From NCBI GenBank assembly GCA_016490735.1, contig JAEMWC010001536.1, forward strand, positions 67,501-131,500: a stretch of DNA of 64,000 nt. Reading direction: 5' to 3'. Each line of letters starts with the position of its first letter. The stretch's first letter is position 1. Below are positions 45,778 through 55,349 of this stretch, piece after piece. The notes beneath the pieces are model-generated. The model did no database searches. It was not told the origin of the DNA and saw only the letters and a program-made list of their open reading frames with translations. The DNA comes from Pachyseris speciosa (taxonomy: Eukaryota > Cnidaria > Anthozoa > Scleractinia > Pachyseridae). A program made the translations under genes and the position numbers.

Positions 45778-45962
45778 TCGAGGTTAATTTACTAACGGGG
45801 AGGGTAAGCGTGCAAAATTACTTCCGGCCGCAGCCTCGTTCGGATCCCTCGTTCATTTCCGTCTACGCGTCTACAACATATTTTGTCTACACATCCCATT
45901 CCACATTTGATGCCCACTATACTCATTTATTGCGCTATGACGCAATGAATGAGCTAAAAACT
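45778..45962 (+). repeat. Long direct repeat, right copy
   Basis: Partner of 41105-41275, slightly longer because it keeps a short extra segment (GTCTACGCGTCTACAACATA). Confidence 0.7.
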
Positions 45963-46519
45963 GCAACCAAAGTTTGCGCTAATCTTGGATTAAGTCAATC
46001 GGCTTTCGAACAACCGGGCCTAGTTGATCATACTGGTAATGATAGCTCACTGTCCCTGCAGTTGCAGATTCGTGAAATCCTTACTGAGTTGTCATCCCAA
46101 GGAGAAATTTAATTGGCAAATGCCTTTGTTACATCACGCATCATCTTGCACAAGAACTAAACGGTACTACATTACCTACACACATATCAACAACGAGTGC
46201 TGACCCCACATTACTATCAGTGTAAACAAACCACAGCTCGATAACAATCATCAATTCGCTTGCGCTTGAACTTGACGGCTTTAACTGACAGGTCCAGCAA
46301 GGATTTCGGACAAAATAGCAAAATCTTGAAAGCTTATCTTTGTTTTAACTACATTAAAGGACTTAAAAGAGACATAACTATCTCCTTAGAACGAAAATTA
46401 GTTGTTAAAATTTCAAACGTTGAGATTAGACAATGCTGTCATCCTGTTTAGAAAACTGAAGAAATCAACCCCATGTTGCTCCCCGCTATAGAGGGATTAG
46501 TGCATGGGTACGTTGTGTA

Positions 46520-46562
46520 ACTCAGTAATTATGCCGACCAGATTTATCAACATTACTGAGTA
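46520..46562. repeat. Short hairpin
   Basis: ACTCAGTAAT and ATTACTGAGT form a 10-bp inverted repeat with a 20-nt loop. Confidence 0.4.
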
Positions 46563-46612
46563 TGGAGATGTGGGTGATCGTCGCAGTTTAATAAAAGCCT
46601 GAAAGAACCTCA

Positions 46613-46705
46613 GGCTTGTACAGGAGTTGAACCCACGACCTCTGCGATACCGACGCAGTACGATACCGGTGATACCTGCGATACCGGTAATGCACCGGTA
46701 TTGCA
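46613..46705 (-). repeat. tRNA-like SINE head, rearranged
   Basis: On the minus strand, ATGACCTCTGCAATACCGG and the B-box-like GGGTTCAACTCC are recognisable, but an internal duplication of the ACCGGTATCG part destroys the cloverleaf. It belongs with the tRNA-headed SINE family seen at 47.46 and 60.3 kb. Confidence 0.4.
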
Positions 46706-46804
46706 GAGGTCATGGGAATTCTGATTTTTGTTTTTTTAATTTTAAGACTTTATTTAAGTTGACTATTGCTTAAGTAGTGTTCATAACTGCCAGCGACGAT
46801 AACT

Positions 46805-47354
46805 AACATCACTAACATCAAATATGTTACATTTATTTGAGAAAACATCCAGCATCCATTCATATAACACACGATCGTCCACCTCCGGAAAGCATTACGT
46901 CAAAAATTCTAGATTAGAGATACAAAAACATGCCTTTTCTAGATTGGGTGTAAGACTGTGGAATGAGATACCTTGTCATATAACAGATTTGCCGAAGGAA
47001 ACATTTAAAAAGGTCCTCCGTCAATTGCTTTTTGATATTTTGGGGAAAGAAGATAACTACATTGAAATACCAGCGATTATTAAAAAAGTAGGATTAATTA
47101 AATAGCTCTATTTATATATTTAATTCTGATTCCCTTACTTATTTCCTCATTTTTCATGTAGAGTTAGAACTCTTTTTAGCATATCTTCCTGTTTTTCAGT
47201 TTAGTTTTAATCCATCTTTTTGTTACCTCTTTGTTATTTCTCTTAGCTTTGGTCGTTTTTTCCCGACCCGATTAGCTTTGTAGCTATTTGCGGGACAAAC
47301 TATTGGTTTTGTTGAAAAGATCGTGTAATAAAGTTGTTGTTGTTGTTGTTGTTA
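46805..47354 (+). mobile_element. LINE 3' end with (GTT)n tail
   Basis: A 5'-truncated LINE fragment that ends AATAAAG followed by GTT repeats (47331-47354), the same tail type as the LINE at 19.5-22 kb but on the plus strand. It holds about 280 bp of coding sequence and a 235-bp 3' UTR. Confidence 0.75.
46824..47105 (+). pseudogene. C-terminal fragment of LINE reverse transcriptase protein
   Basis: 93 codons match the typical LINE C-terminus: HSYNTRSST, then RLGVRLWNEIPC and a final Lys-rich helix before a TAG at 47103-47105. The catalytic domains are absent because of 5' truncation. The IHSYNTRS motif parallels SIHNYNTRSA of the 19.9-kb LINE. Confidence 0.75.
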
Positions 47355-47462
47355 AAATCCGCAGTTCAAATGTGTGATTTTCTTATATCCATAGTCATTT
47401 ATTCATCACTTACGACTGATTACGGACCAACTAAACTACCAGCTCTCAGTTGACTTGTCAGC

Positions 47463-47520
47463 TCAGCTGGTAGAGCACTGCACCGATATCGCAGAGGTCG
47501 TTGGTTCGGCTAGGAGGAGT
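47463..47520 (+). repeat. tRNA-like SINE head (partial)
   Basis: AGCTCAGCTGGTAGAGC (D arm with A box) and GGTCGTTGGTTCG (B box region) are in order, but the acceptor stem is missing, so this is a tRNA-derived fragment. Confidence 0.4.
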
Positions 47521-47574
47521 TACACCTGAATGATACGGTTTCGTCACCTTTTTGACCTGATTTTTAGAGTGTTT

Positions 47575-47690
47575 ATGAAGAAGAAGAAGAAAAAGAAAAA
47601 GAAAAAGGGTGGTGGTGAGGGGGGGGGGGAGGGGGGAGGGGGATGTGATTTTAAGGGAAGGTGAGGAAAATGAAGATTTTAAGATGATTA
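47575..47690 (+). repeat. Purine-only low-complexity tract
   Basis: GAAGAAGAAG/AAAAAG repeats pass into GGTGGTGAGGGGGGG and GGGGGAGGG runs. Such homopurine sequence can form triplexes; no gene. Confidence 0.6.
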
Positions 47691-47724
47691 AAAAAGTATA
47701 TTTTAATTCCCTAGCTCATCAGCG

Positions 47725-47985
47725 CGGACGCGGTTTCAACTCATTACCAATTAAACACTGATAGAACTTAAGGAACTGCAGCTGTAGTTGAAACAAGTGA
47801 CTGTATACGATGCGAGCAGACAGTCCTTGCAGTTCATTAATTCACTTCATTGAAAATGAAAGCTGGACAGGAATGAATTTTTTCAAGTTCCATTTCAATT
47901 GTATCATTGGATTATGAATTTACTACCAGGCCCAAATGTTTCCAAGTTGCTCCATTTTGGCCATCTGAATGAACAGTTTTTGTGC
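47725..47985 (+). repeat. Dispersed repeat, copy matching 13700-13980
   Basis: Same-orientation partner of 13700-13980 with a few substitutions and a small deletion near its right end. Confidence 0.65.
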
Positions 47986-48090
47986 CTAGTCTACAAATAT
48001 CAAAGCTATTTGAAACAAAATTAATCCATCACTTTCTGTCTCAAGAAGTATGCTACAACTCTTCAAAGACATCATAGATACCTCATTCTC

Positions 48091-48290
48091 AATAAACCTT
48101 TTTACCTTGTACATTTTGTTTCCCAATGTACACCATGTGATGTTACTCTAGAGACTGTTTCTTTGAAATTTCGTCTTATCCACGTACATATGTACGCATA
48201 ATTTTATGAAGAGACAAAAGGCAAATCCTCTTGGGAAGGTCACATGGTCTACATTGGGAAAACAAAATCTACAAGCTAAAAAGGTCTATT
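48091..48290. mobile_element. Foldback MITE, copy 2 of the 38.8-kb family
   Basis: AAACCTTTTTACCTTGTAC and its mirror GATTTTGTTTTCCCAAT/ATTGGGAAAACAAAATC blocks match the arms of 38821-39035, with more divergence; an AATAAACC/GGTCTATT border is seen. Confidence 0.65.
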
Positions 48291-48370
48291 GTCGTTGACA
48301 TGAAAAAAATATGATTCGATGGAAACACGAACGAGTTGTGGAGAATTTTAAACAATTATTGGACGAGGTT

Positions 48371-48478
48371 GAGCAAAATATCATGATTTGTCAGTGGCGA
48401 GCAGCTCAATTATTTGCCGAAGCCGAAGGCTGAGGAAAATAATTGATCTGCGAGACACTGGCAAATCACGATATTTTG
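48371..48478. repeat. Hairpin of about 108 bp
   Basis: CAAAATATCATGATTTGTCAG pairs with CTGGCAAATCACGATATTTTG at the other end, and CAATTATTTGC with a diverged partner in the middle. The mirrored sequence produces open frames on both strands (48381-48707 minus, 48388-48774 plus), which I do not take as genes. Confidence 0.6.
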
Positions 48479-48855
48479 CGAAAACCGAGTTCAATAATAG
48501 TTTTATCATTCGATCACCGAGATTTTTTTTCATAATTATTTTAGGGAAGCGTGAAACGATCTGCCATCTTTCACTGAATTTGAAGAGCTTGGACGCGTGG
48601 ACACAACTACGCATGAGCAGAATATTAATTGCGGCAAAATCACAGCTGGACGGTACTGCGCACGAGCAGACCATTATTTGTAGGTCACGTGGTAGGTTCT
48701 GGGCCAATGAAAAGGAAGGGAAAAAAGTATCGAATGATAATAAAGTTTATTTGATACCTGCAGATAAGTGTTGAGCCAAAGCAACTGCATTCACAGATTT
48801 AGTGAAAAGTGCTGACACAATACGAAGTAGTCCTGACCGTTGTTTCGTTCTTCAG

Positions 48856-49187
48856 TTGCAGCCCTGTACTGTAACATTTGTTTGTCGAGGGAATCATGGA
48901 CTGACTGCGCTGAGAAAAATATTCAACACAGCTGTCCACAAAGACTTACAGTTTGTTACAAATCGCACATGGTGACGAATGATAATGGAAAGGAAGTTCA
49001 TGTGTATCAAAGAGGATGTGGGGGACTGGAGTTCTGTAATGGGGAAGAGTGTGTGAGCCAAGGCCAGTGGTGCAAAGTGGACTGCTGCAATACGGATGCC
49101 TGCAATGGGTCTAGTGGTTTGGCTGTGACTACGTACATGACGCACATAATAATGGTTGGGTTGTTAATCACAGCTTATATCACTTGA
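48856..49187 (+). CDS. Ly6/uPAR (LU, three-finger) domain protein, last exon with GPI-anchor signal
   Basis: After a pyrimidine-rich acceptor (TTTCGTTCTTCAG ending at 48855) an exon of about 110 codons reads a Cys-rich module: YCNIC at the start, about twelve cysteines in all, and the LU hallmark CCNTDACN at the end. It is followed by small residues (GSSG, a plausible GPI attachment site) and a hydrophobic C-terminal tail ending LLITAYIT, then a stop at 49185-49187. Such proteins sit on the outer plasma membrane and bind receptors or ligands; the partner here is unknown. The signal-peptide exon is not visible upstream and must lie across an intron. A second AG (48860-48861) could also be the acceptor. 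Membrane anchoring argues against a secreted three-finger toxin. Confidence 0.8.
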
Positions 49188-49337
49188 GCGCTTGCTTTCT
49201 CTCTTCCCACAAGTGGAGTTGTCTGCCAAATGAAAAAGCAGTTATGGGTCCTGTGCCGCAGACAAACTCCGCGCACTGGTCACCAACTGATTCTTATGAG
49301 AGTCAACCTCACAACTAATAATAATAAGCTCACGATA

Positions 49338-49396
49338 CAACTTTTTAAAGACATGTTTCGGCATGACTCATGCCATCATCAGTTTAATGTGTTGTT
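49338..49396 (-). ncRNA. Hammerhead-ribozyme-like motif (left arm, mirrored)
   Basis: Mirror copy of 49625-49683: on the minus strand it reads CTGATGA (complement of 49376-49382), the GGCATGAGTCATGCC hairpin, GAAAC and ATGTC. Whether either copy is transcribed is unknown. Confidence 0.45.
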
Positions 49397-49624
49397 TCCT
49401 TTTCCAGTGTTTATAAGTACGTTTACAATTTGAGTACGTTAGCAATTTGAAATTTAAAATACAGTAACAGTTACAATTATGCGCGTGCAAATGCATGAGT
49501 GGGAATTACGTAATCGAGTCACAAGAAGCAAAAATCGTTGTTGTGTGCTTCTTGTGACTCGATTAAATTTCAAATTGCTAACGTACTCAAATTGTAAACG
49601 TACTTATAAACACTGGAAAAGGAA

Positions 49625-49683
49625 ACAACACATTAAACTGATGATGGCATGAGTCATGCCGAAACATGTCTTTAAAAAGTTGT
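49625..49683 (+). ncRNA. Hammerhead-ribozyme-like motif (right arm)
   Basis: Core CTGATGA (49638-49644), helix II hairpin GGCATGAGTCATGCC (49646-49660), GAAA (49661-49664) and CATGTC before the cleavage point at 49670. Helix I pairs TTAAA with TTTAA, then after a 3x3 internal loop ACAAC with GTTGT (49625-49629 and 49679-49683). An internal loop in helix I is what active type I hammerheads use for loop-loop contact. One extra T precedes helix II. Confidence 0.5.
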
Positions 49684-49699
49684 ATCGTGAGCTTGAAAT

Positions 49700-50092
49700 T
49701 TCTGTTAATACTGTTATTGTCACGAAGTTATGGCAATGTTATTAATAATAATAAATAATAATCAGTTTAATTACTCTTTTTGTAGCTTACAGCTAAATTA
49801 CAAGAGTGGTCAAAGTACTAAACATATATATACATATATATATATACAAGTCTGGGAATCCTCTAAAGATTCTGAGAACTCCCAATCTTCCACAGCTACA
49901 AACCAAAAACAACAAATTATACTTTACAAATACGGCAGGACCACGGGTTTAACTTACTTTAGTTACATGTACGTAAATAAATAAGTTAGTCCTTTTATTT
50001 ATGCTGGTTTCTTTCGCACGTCTCGTATTGAAATACGTGTGTTTCGTATTGAAATACTGACGCTAAATGAAGGAACAGCGCTCATCTGTCCT
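49700..50092. other. Gene-free stretch with (TA)n
   Basis: No gene seen; a TATATACATATATATA run lies at about 49821-49848. Confidence 0.5.
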
Positions 50093-50096
50093 TTAA

Positions 50097-51087
50097 CCCT
50101 TTGAGTACCAATTTATTGCATTTTTTTAGTAAATTTTTAGTGATAATGAGTCTGGAGGACTAATCTTCTCCATTTAAGAAGTTGCAATGGAAATAACAGC
50201 GGGCTTGTGTCACTGTGGGCTCACTGTAAAGGTGTGACGTCACGCACATTAGCGGCTGTTGTTCGTTTACCGAGTCAACAAGCTTGATTGTGGTAAATTT
50301 GCCGCTTTATGAGGTTTTTTTCGAGCCATTTTCCTCCACAAAGGCCCCCAGGCTGGCATCCTTAAGCTGGAATGTGGGTAAAGGCAAGCCTTTGAAAGAA
50401 GCCAGAGGTGAGAGACGGTTTCTTGCTGAATGAGACGCTAAATCTGCTTCGTAGCCAATATGGCGGTGGATGGCCGAAGCTGTCTCTCTGCTAACTTTGT
50501 GGAAGGATTCCAGGGCCTACCAAGGCAATTTGGGCTAGTTTTGACTGGTAAAAAGTTCAATCGACGTCATATTTTCCTGGTAGTACTGGGTGGCCCGACT
50601 TTGAAATAGGAAATGGAAGGGTTCTATGTTCCTGGAATAGTTGACGCTCCCAGAATTCTTTTCGTGCGTGAACAAGACAACTTGAGATACGCGAGATTGG
50701 CTCCAATAAAATGGCTAAAGCGTGGCTTGTGGAAGAAGTGAGAGGAAAATTTCCCTCCAGGTGCCAAGGTCTGGCTTTAAGGTTTGTTGTAAATGTAGAA
50801 TTTTGATTTTTGGGCAATGGTTTTTATTAAAAAGTTGACCACGAAAAATGTGTAATTTTTGGTGTTGTTCTTTGGTCAAAAGACTGGCATTTTGGGCTTT
50901 GCTGCCAAAAAAACTGTGCCATGCAGCGGAATTCGGGTATTGTTGTCGGTTTTTTGGATTTGATAATTGAAAAAGCATCATTTAGTGCTATTTACACATT
51001 ATGTCTTTGTGACAAAATTTAAACAAGAAATCATAAAAGCAAAAGCGGTATATTTTACGCAAATATGCGTAATTGGGACCCAAAGGG
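50097..51087 (+). mobile_element. piggyBac-like non-autonomous element, 991 bp, TTAA target duplication
   Basis: TTAA at 50093-50096 and 51088-51091 flank CCCTTTGAGTACC and CCCAAAGGG ends. It matches 14058-15055 in reverse complement over its full length. No transposase domain was recognised. Confidence 0.85.
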
Positions 51088-51091
51088 TTAA

Positions 51092-51539
51092 GGCGTTTAA
51101 AATATTGTTTTGCTGTGAGGTCCACTTTAATATCTGTGGAGTGTGTTCGATTTAACCAACGTACAGTAAAATTTCAGCATTGTCAAGTTATGTATTTTGC
51201 GTATTTAAAATAAAGTGTAATACGTATTAGAGCCACATTTTGCCGGGCAACTTTTTTCACCCTCGCGCCTCGCCATTTCTTTGGGAGGAGTGGGAGTCGG
51301 CGGGAAGGGAGGTTTAATGCCAGGGAGGTGGGAAGGCAGTGGGGGAACATCGGTTAGAGGATGACCCATGCAGACAAAGTGACTGGACTAACCGTCTGTC
51401 AGCTTGGTCACCCGGCGTTTTGGAACGCTTGGATACGGAGACTAGTCGCCCCGTCCTTCCCCTCCCTTTACGTATGATTTGAGACCTGGTGACCTTGGCG
51501 CTTGAGCTTGAACTTATTCTGGCGTTATCCCGCGTTACT
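51092..51539. other. Gene-free stretch
   Basis: No gene seen; a GC-rich, GGGA-rich segment lies at about 51260-51350. Confidence 0.45.
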
Positions 51540-51982
51540 TATCAGCGTAAATTCTGTTTTCAAAATGCGCATGTCACGTTTTGCTTATCCAACCAACAAC
51601 ATCTTTGTGCTTACCGTAGAAGCGCCGCGGCGTTTATTAAATTTTTCGCGTCCCAAGAAGCGCCGCTTAATTAAAAATCAACATAATTCTAAAAAAATGA
51701 TAACAATTAAATGGAACAGACACACGTCCAAACATAAAAAAGCCGGAAAAACAGTCACATGTCAGTGTAAATTCTGTTTTAAAAATGCGCATGTCATGTT
51801 ACGCTTATCCCACCAACAACCCCCTTGTTAATGCGGTATAAGAGCCGCGGCGTTTATTAAATTTTTCGCGACTCAAGAAGTGCCACTTATTTTAGGGCGG
51901 CGCTAATTTAAAAATCAACATTTCTAAAAAAATGATAACAATTAAATGGAAGAGAAACATGTCCAAAAGGTCATTCACTGTC
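51540..51982 (+). repeat. Tandem duplication, 220-bp period, two units
   Basis: GTAAATTCTGTTTT recurs exactly 220 bp apart (51547 and 51767), as do GCCGCGGCGTTTATTAAATT and ATGATAACAATTAAATGGAA. The two open frames over unit one are not gene-like. Confidence 0.8.
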
Positions 51983-52024
51983 TCGTTTTGGTGGAAATAT
52001 GGTCTTGCGCTTTGCACTGACTTA

Positions 52025-52417
52025 CCGTAAAAGCTCTATTAAGCCCCCGGGGGTCTAATTTGAGAGGGGGGTTTATTTGAAATCTCAAACACGCCGTTTT
52101 CATCTTAATAATAGTTTTTGTACCAAACTCAAACAACTGCAGTGAAACTTGATTATTTCATTAAGAGCAACAAAAAGTATTATGTGTTTGAGTGTATAAT
52201 TGCTCAAAAGTAAACCAACTGGGCTGCATGAAGTGAATTTCGTAAGAGGGAATAGGAGGGGCTCATTACAAAATCTCACGTTCCAAAAGGGGGAGTGGGG
52301 GCGTTATTAGAGAGGGGGGACTTATTACAAAAAACGACTTCCAAACGGGGGGCTTATTAGAGAGGGGGGTTAATAGAGAGAGGGGGGGGGGGGGGGGGCT
52401 AAATAGAGCTTTTACGG
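52025..52417. mobile_element. TA-flanked MITE with CCGTAAAAGCTCTATT ends
   Basis: CCGTAAAAGCTCTATT and its mirror AATAGAGCTTTTACGG end the element, bordered by TA on each side (52023-52024, 52418-52419). The inside is dominated by GGGGCTTATTAGAGAGG-type repeats and a G-tract at 52382-52398. Confidence 0.7.
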
Positions 52418-52562
52418 TACTTTATGTTTACAAAATTTCAATGTCACTGTCCCTGCGTCGTCGGACATGTCTCCTCGGCATCAGACGTACACTCGAAGGG
52501 ATTCGTTTCTGGTTCACTCAAGATAGACAACAGCGACTGTAACATTACATGTCCGGAAATGT

Positions 52563-52633
52563 GTTTTAGCTATATTCCCCGAATAAGCGCAGCATCTTGT
52601 TTTAGCTATATTCCCCGAATACGCGCAGCATCT
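52563..52633 (+). repeat. Tandem pair of about 36-bp units
   Basis: TTTTAGCTATATTCCCCGAA followed by GCGCAGCATCT occurs twice in a row. Confidence 0.65.
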
Positions 52634-52656
52634 AGCCATGCGGCGATTAGCGCTTA

Positions 52657-52790
52657 TTAGTATTCTTGCTCTTCGGAAAAAACATTAACATCAACACTGT
52701 TGTTTACATTTTTTGAAAGTCATTATGGACGGTTATGTACTTGCCAGTGTTATTGATGTTACTGTTTTTTTTTTCCGAAGACATAATAGA
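52657..52790. repeat. Inverted repeat (hairpin MITE remnant)
   Basis: CTTCGGAAAAAACATTAACATC mirrors GATGTTACTG(T)nCCGAAG about 45 bp away, with further matches outward (TATTCTTG / GACATAATA, imperfect). Confidence 0.5.
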
Positions 52791-52799
52791 CTTAACGAT

Positions 52800-53470
52800 A
52801 AATAAAATGACATTCCAGTGATGTTATTGAAAGTGCATGAGCATGATAATTGCGCAAATGAACCAACGGATGATTAAAATGAAAATTTATTCCTGAAAAG
52901 GTTCTTGACAGTTGAAGTCAACGATTTCCAAAGCATTTTAGGGAGCACATTGCTACCGTACCACTACTTATTACAGGACACAAGATGGATTTAGCAATAA
53001 TTATTTTATTAAAAAAAAGCTAAGAATGGACCCGGCAGTTGTTGCGAAATCGTGTTTCTCTAAGCTAAGAAAGTATTACTCAGCGTTATCTTTATCAGGG
53101 AAAACACTCATTTGCATATACTTCCAACGCACTAACTTGCATACCATAAACAGCTGCTTATACGCGAACCCCCCCCCCCCCCAATCCCCCAATTATAGCC
53201 CTCCTGGTTACAGGATCATCTACCTGTAAACAAAAGAAATACATTCCATTATAAGTCCCCTGGATATAAGCCCCCTCTAGTAACTGGTCAGTGTTTGGTA
53301 TCGAAATGAAGTTGATTTAAAGCTAAATTTAAAACCAGTACATGAAAAACATATTTCCATCAACACTACCGCAACTCGTTTCAAAACGTTATTTTTATTC
53401 CGGTTATAAGCCACCCCTCCCCCCCCGGATATAAGCCCTTCCGTTTACAGGCCCCCTAAAACCCCTTGCG
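52800..53470. other. Gene-free stretch with C-runs and TATAAGCCCCC repeats
   Basis: No supportable gene. A C-tract lies at 53168-53182, and TATAAGCCCC-type motifs recur at about 53260 and 53407-53440, resembling the interior of the 52-kb MITE. Confidence 0.5.
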
Positions 53471-53700
53471 AACTTGCGTAAGCCCAGAGCTTATAAGTGG
53501 AAGTTAATTAGGGTATGCGACTTCAAAACTACAGCTAACGACAAAATTGTTGAAACAGTTAACCCTTTCCCGCTGTCCCCCAATGTTGGGGTAACAGGAT
53601 CTGCTGAGAGAATTGCGAGAAACAACACTGAGAAGGAAGGGGGAGCCGCCGAGCGTACAAAATAGCCCTTTGCTGTGCTGTCTCAAGTAATTTTGTCGCC

Positions 53701-53736
53701 GACTGTAGTTTCCTCTTAAATATAAGACCTCGCCAG
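53701..53736 (-). ncRNA. Degenerate hammerhead-like motif (left tip)
   Basis: On the minus strand: CTGGCGA (core with one change), hairpin TCTTATATTTAAGA, GAAAC and a GTC at 53701-53703. Confidence 0.25.
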
Positions 53737-53861
53737 TTGGTCGCCATGAAGGTTTTGTTGTTTCAATTTGAATCTGAGCATACGTAATGTAACAACGCAC
53801 GAAAGATAACTCTCGATAGCAGCAACAAAACCAGCATTAACTTAGCAAATTTAGACGGAGA

Positions 53862-54016
53862 CATGAAACATCGATTTGTGAGAAAAATTAAGGAGGCGGG
53901 ATTTAAGAACAAGGCCATCGAGCAGTCAGGTACAACCCTCAAGAGATCAACGATGAGACTATTCAGGGAAAAGAAGTGCGGAAACGCCGACTGCATGGTA
54001 CGCTAAACGGGAGGAA

Positions 54017-54092
<76 letters not shown>

Positions 54093-54345
54093 GGATCATG
54101 CCACAGTACCAGTGTTACGTACGAGATAATTTGCCAGTTTGCAACCATAAGTACGTCGGGGAAACATTGAGAAGTGCTTACAAGCGACAAAGAACACTGG
54201 CATTCTCTGGAACAACGGCAGGAAAATTCAGTAATGTGGAAACATTCTTGTGACAAGCATGAAGGTGCTGTTCCGGACTTTGGCATGAATATTACGGAAC
54301 TTTTCGTGATGACGCGATGTTGAAGTAGATCACAGAATCGGTTAT
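53862..54345 (+). pseudogene. Penelope-like ORF remnants with GIY-YIG region, interrupted by (AAT)n
   Basis: The first part (53862-54004) reads KHRFVRKIKEAGFKNKAIEQ and ends in a Cys-containing LFREKKCGNADCM segment typical of the linker before a Penelope nuclease. An AAT microsatellite (54018-54090) replaces the next part. After it, KYVGETLRSAY (GIY-YIG part), then after a one-base shift KEHWHSLEQRQ and VMWKHSCDKHEG follow. Several frame changes and stops show it is dead. Confidence 0.6.
54018..54090. repeat. (AAT)n microsatellite
   Basis: About 24 uninterrupted AAT units inside the Penelope remnant. Confidence 0.9.
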
Positions 54346-54549
54346 GAAGAAAGTGAACTGCTGAACTGAAAAAGTGATTGAGACTATGTCCACGTTCCAA
54401 GAGCTCTTATTACATAGAGCTACGTACATGTATCCATGTAACTTTGCTAAGTTAATGCCGGTTTTGTTGCTGCTATCGAGTTATTTTTCGTGCGTTGTTA
54501 CATTACGTGTGCTCAGATTCAAATTGAACAAAACAATCATGGCGACCAA

Positions 54550-54585
54550 GTGATGTGGTCTTTAGACGAAACAAGTTTTGTAGTC
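54550..54585 (+). ncRNA. Degenerate hammerhead-like motif (right tip)
   Basis: GTGATGT in place of the core, hairpin GTCTTTAGAC, GAAAC, a short ACAA/TTGT helix and GTC at 54583-54585. Confidence 0.25.
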
Positions 54586-54949
54586 GCATATGGAAGTTAC
54601 TGTGTTGGAAGTATATGCAAATGAGGCTTTTTCCTGATAACGATGATGAGAAGAATGGAACGATACCTTTTAAACCTGTATTTTAACAAAACGGTTGAAA
54701 TTTTGGTTCTCACAGTAATGCGTTTCTTTCATGTAAATAAACCTGCCATTCTGACCACTAACTGTGCAAGAATATCCCTGAAGAACGCCAACAAAGGCAG
54801 TTAAACCGAATCTGACTCGTAAGGAGTCCCACCCAACTCTCAGTACTATCACTTGATTAACTCGCATAACCATCTTTCAAGATACACCCGACCTTATTTA
54901 CAAACTCACAACAAAAACGTAAGTGAATAACGAAAGTCAACCATCTGCA

Positions 54950-55347
54950 CTGTTTGAAGTGCACCTAACCCCAAATATTTTTTCGCTAAAACAAAGCTTT
55001 GCACCTGTTTTCCACCAAATGTTGACTTTTTATGGGCTTCAAAACTGAGCCTTATTTGGTTCACGACCGAGTCAGAAGGGGCATGGGAGTAAATTTGAAC
55101 TGATTTGCAACCCAATAAGTCAGTGTTAGCATGCATGCAAATGCAAAGTGGTTTGTGACGTCAAATCGGGAATAGACCCATGTCCCTTTTGACTCGGTCG
55201 TGTACAATATGATGCTTAGCCCATAAAATGCTTAGCCCATAAAATGTCAAGATTTGGCAAAAATGGAAAAAAAGGCGCAATGCGTTTTAAACAGGTGCAA
55301 AGATGTAGTGTAGCGAAAAATTATCTTGGGGTTGGGTGCACTTTACG
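54950..55347. mobile_element. Foldback MITE with AAGTGCACCTAACCCCAA arms
   Basis: AAGTGCACCTAACCCCAA and TTGGGGTTGGGTGCACTT end the element; ACGACCGAGTCAGAAGG and its mirror lie further in. Arms are about 65 bp plus an inner 30-bp block. A GCTTAGCCCATAAAATG tandem pair lies at 55216-55249. No target duplication was certain. Confidence 0.65.
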
Positions 55348-55349
55348 TG

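Larger units (their letters stand above)
49328..49695. repeat. Palindrome of two about 128-bp arms, each with a hammerhead-like motif
   Basis: 49328-49455 and 49567-49695 are near-perfect inverted copies from GCTCACGATACAACTTTTTAA outward to GTACGTTAGCAATTTGAAATT. An inner pair CGAGTCACAAGAAGCA / TGCTTCTTGTGACTCG lies between. The structure begins about 140 bp after the LU gene's stop and could be within its 3' UTR or beyond it. Confidence 0.75.
53701..54585. mobile_element. Foldback enclosing Penelope-like fragments (possible inverted Penelope terminal repeats)
   Basis: Arms of about 140 bp (53715-53853 and 54430-54570) are inverted copies, including ACGTAATGTAACAACGCACG and GCTGCTATCGAG/GATAGCAGCAAC. 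Between them lie pieces of a GIY-YIG Penelope ORF on the plus strand. Degenerate hammerhead-like motifs point outward at both tips. Penelope elements are known for unusual terminal repeat arrangements, so this may be one damaged copy. Confidence 0.55.

Noticed and set aside
46260..46451. 63-codon ORF
   Set aside because: No domain, no splice sites and no repeat counterpart.
48381..48774. ORFs of 108 and 128 codons on opposite strands
   Set aside because: They overlie a hairpin, and the shared residues are mirror products.
48856..49187. Three-finger toxin
   Set aside because: A GPI-type hydrophobic tail and terminal small-residue site indicate a membrane-anchored Ly6/uPAR protein.
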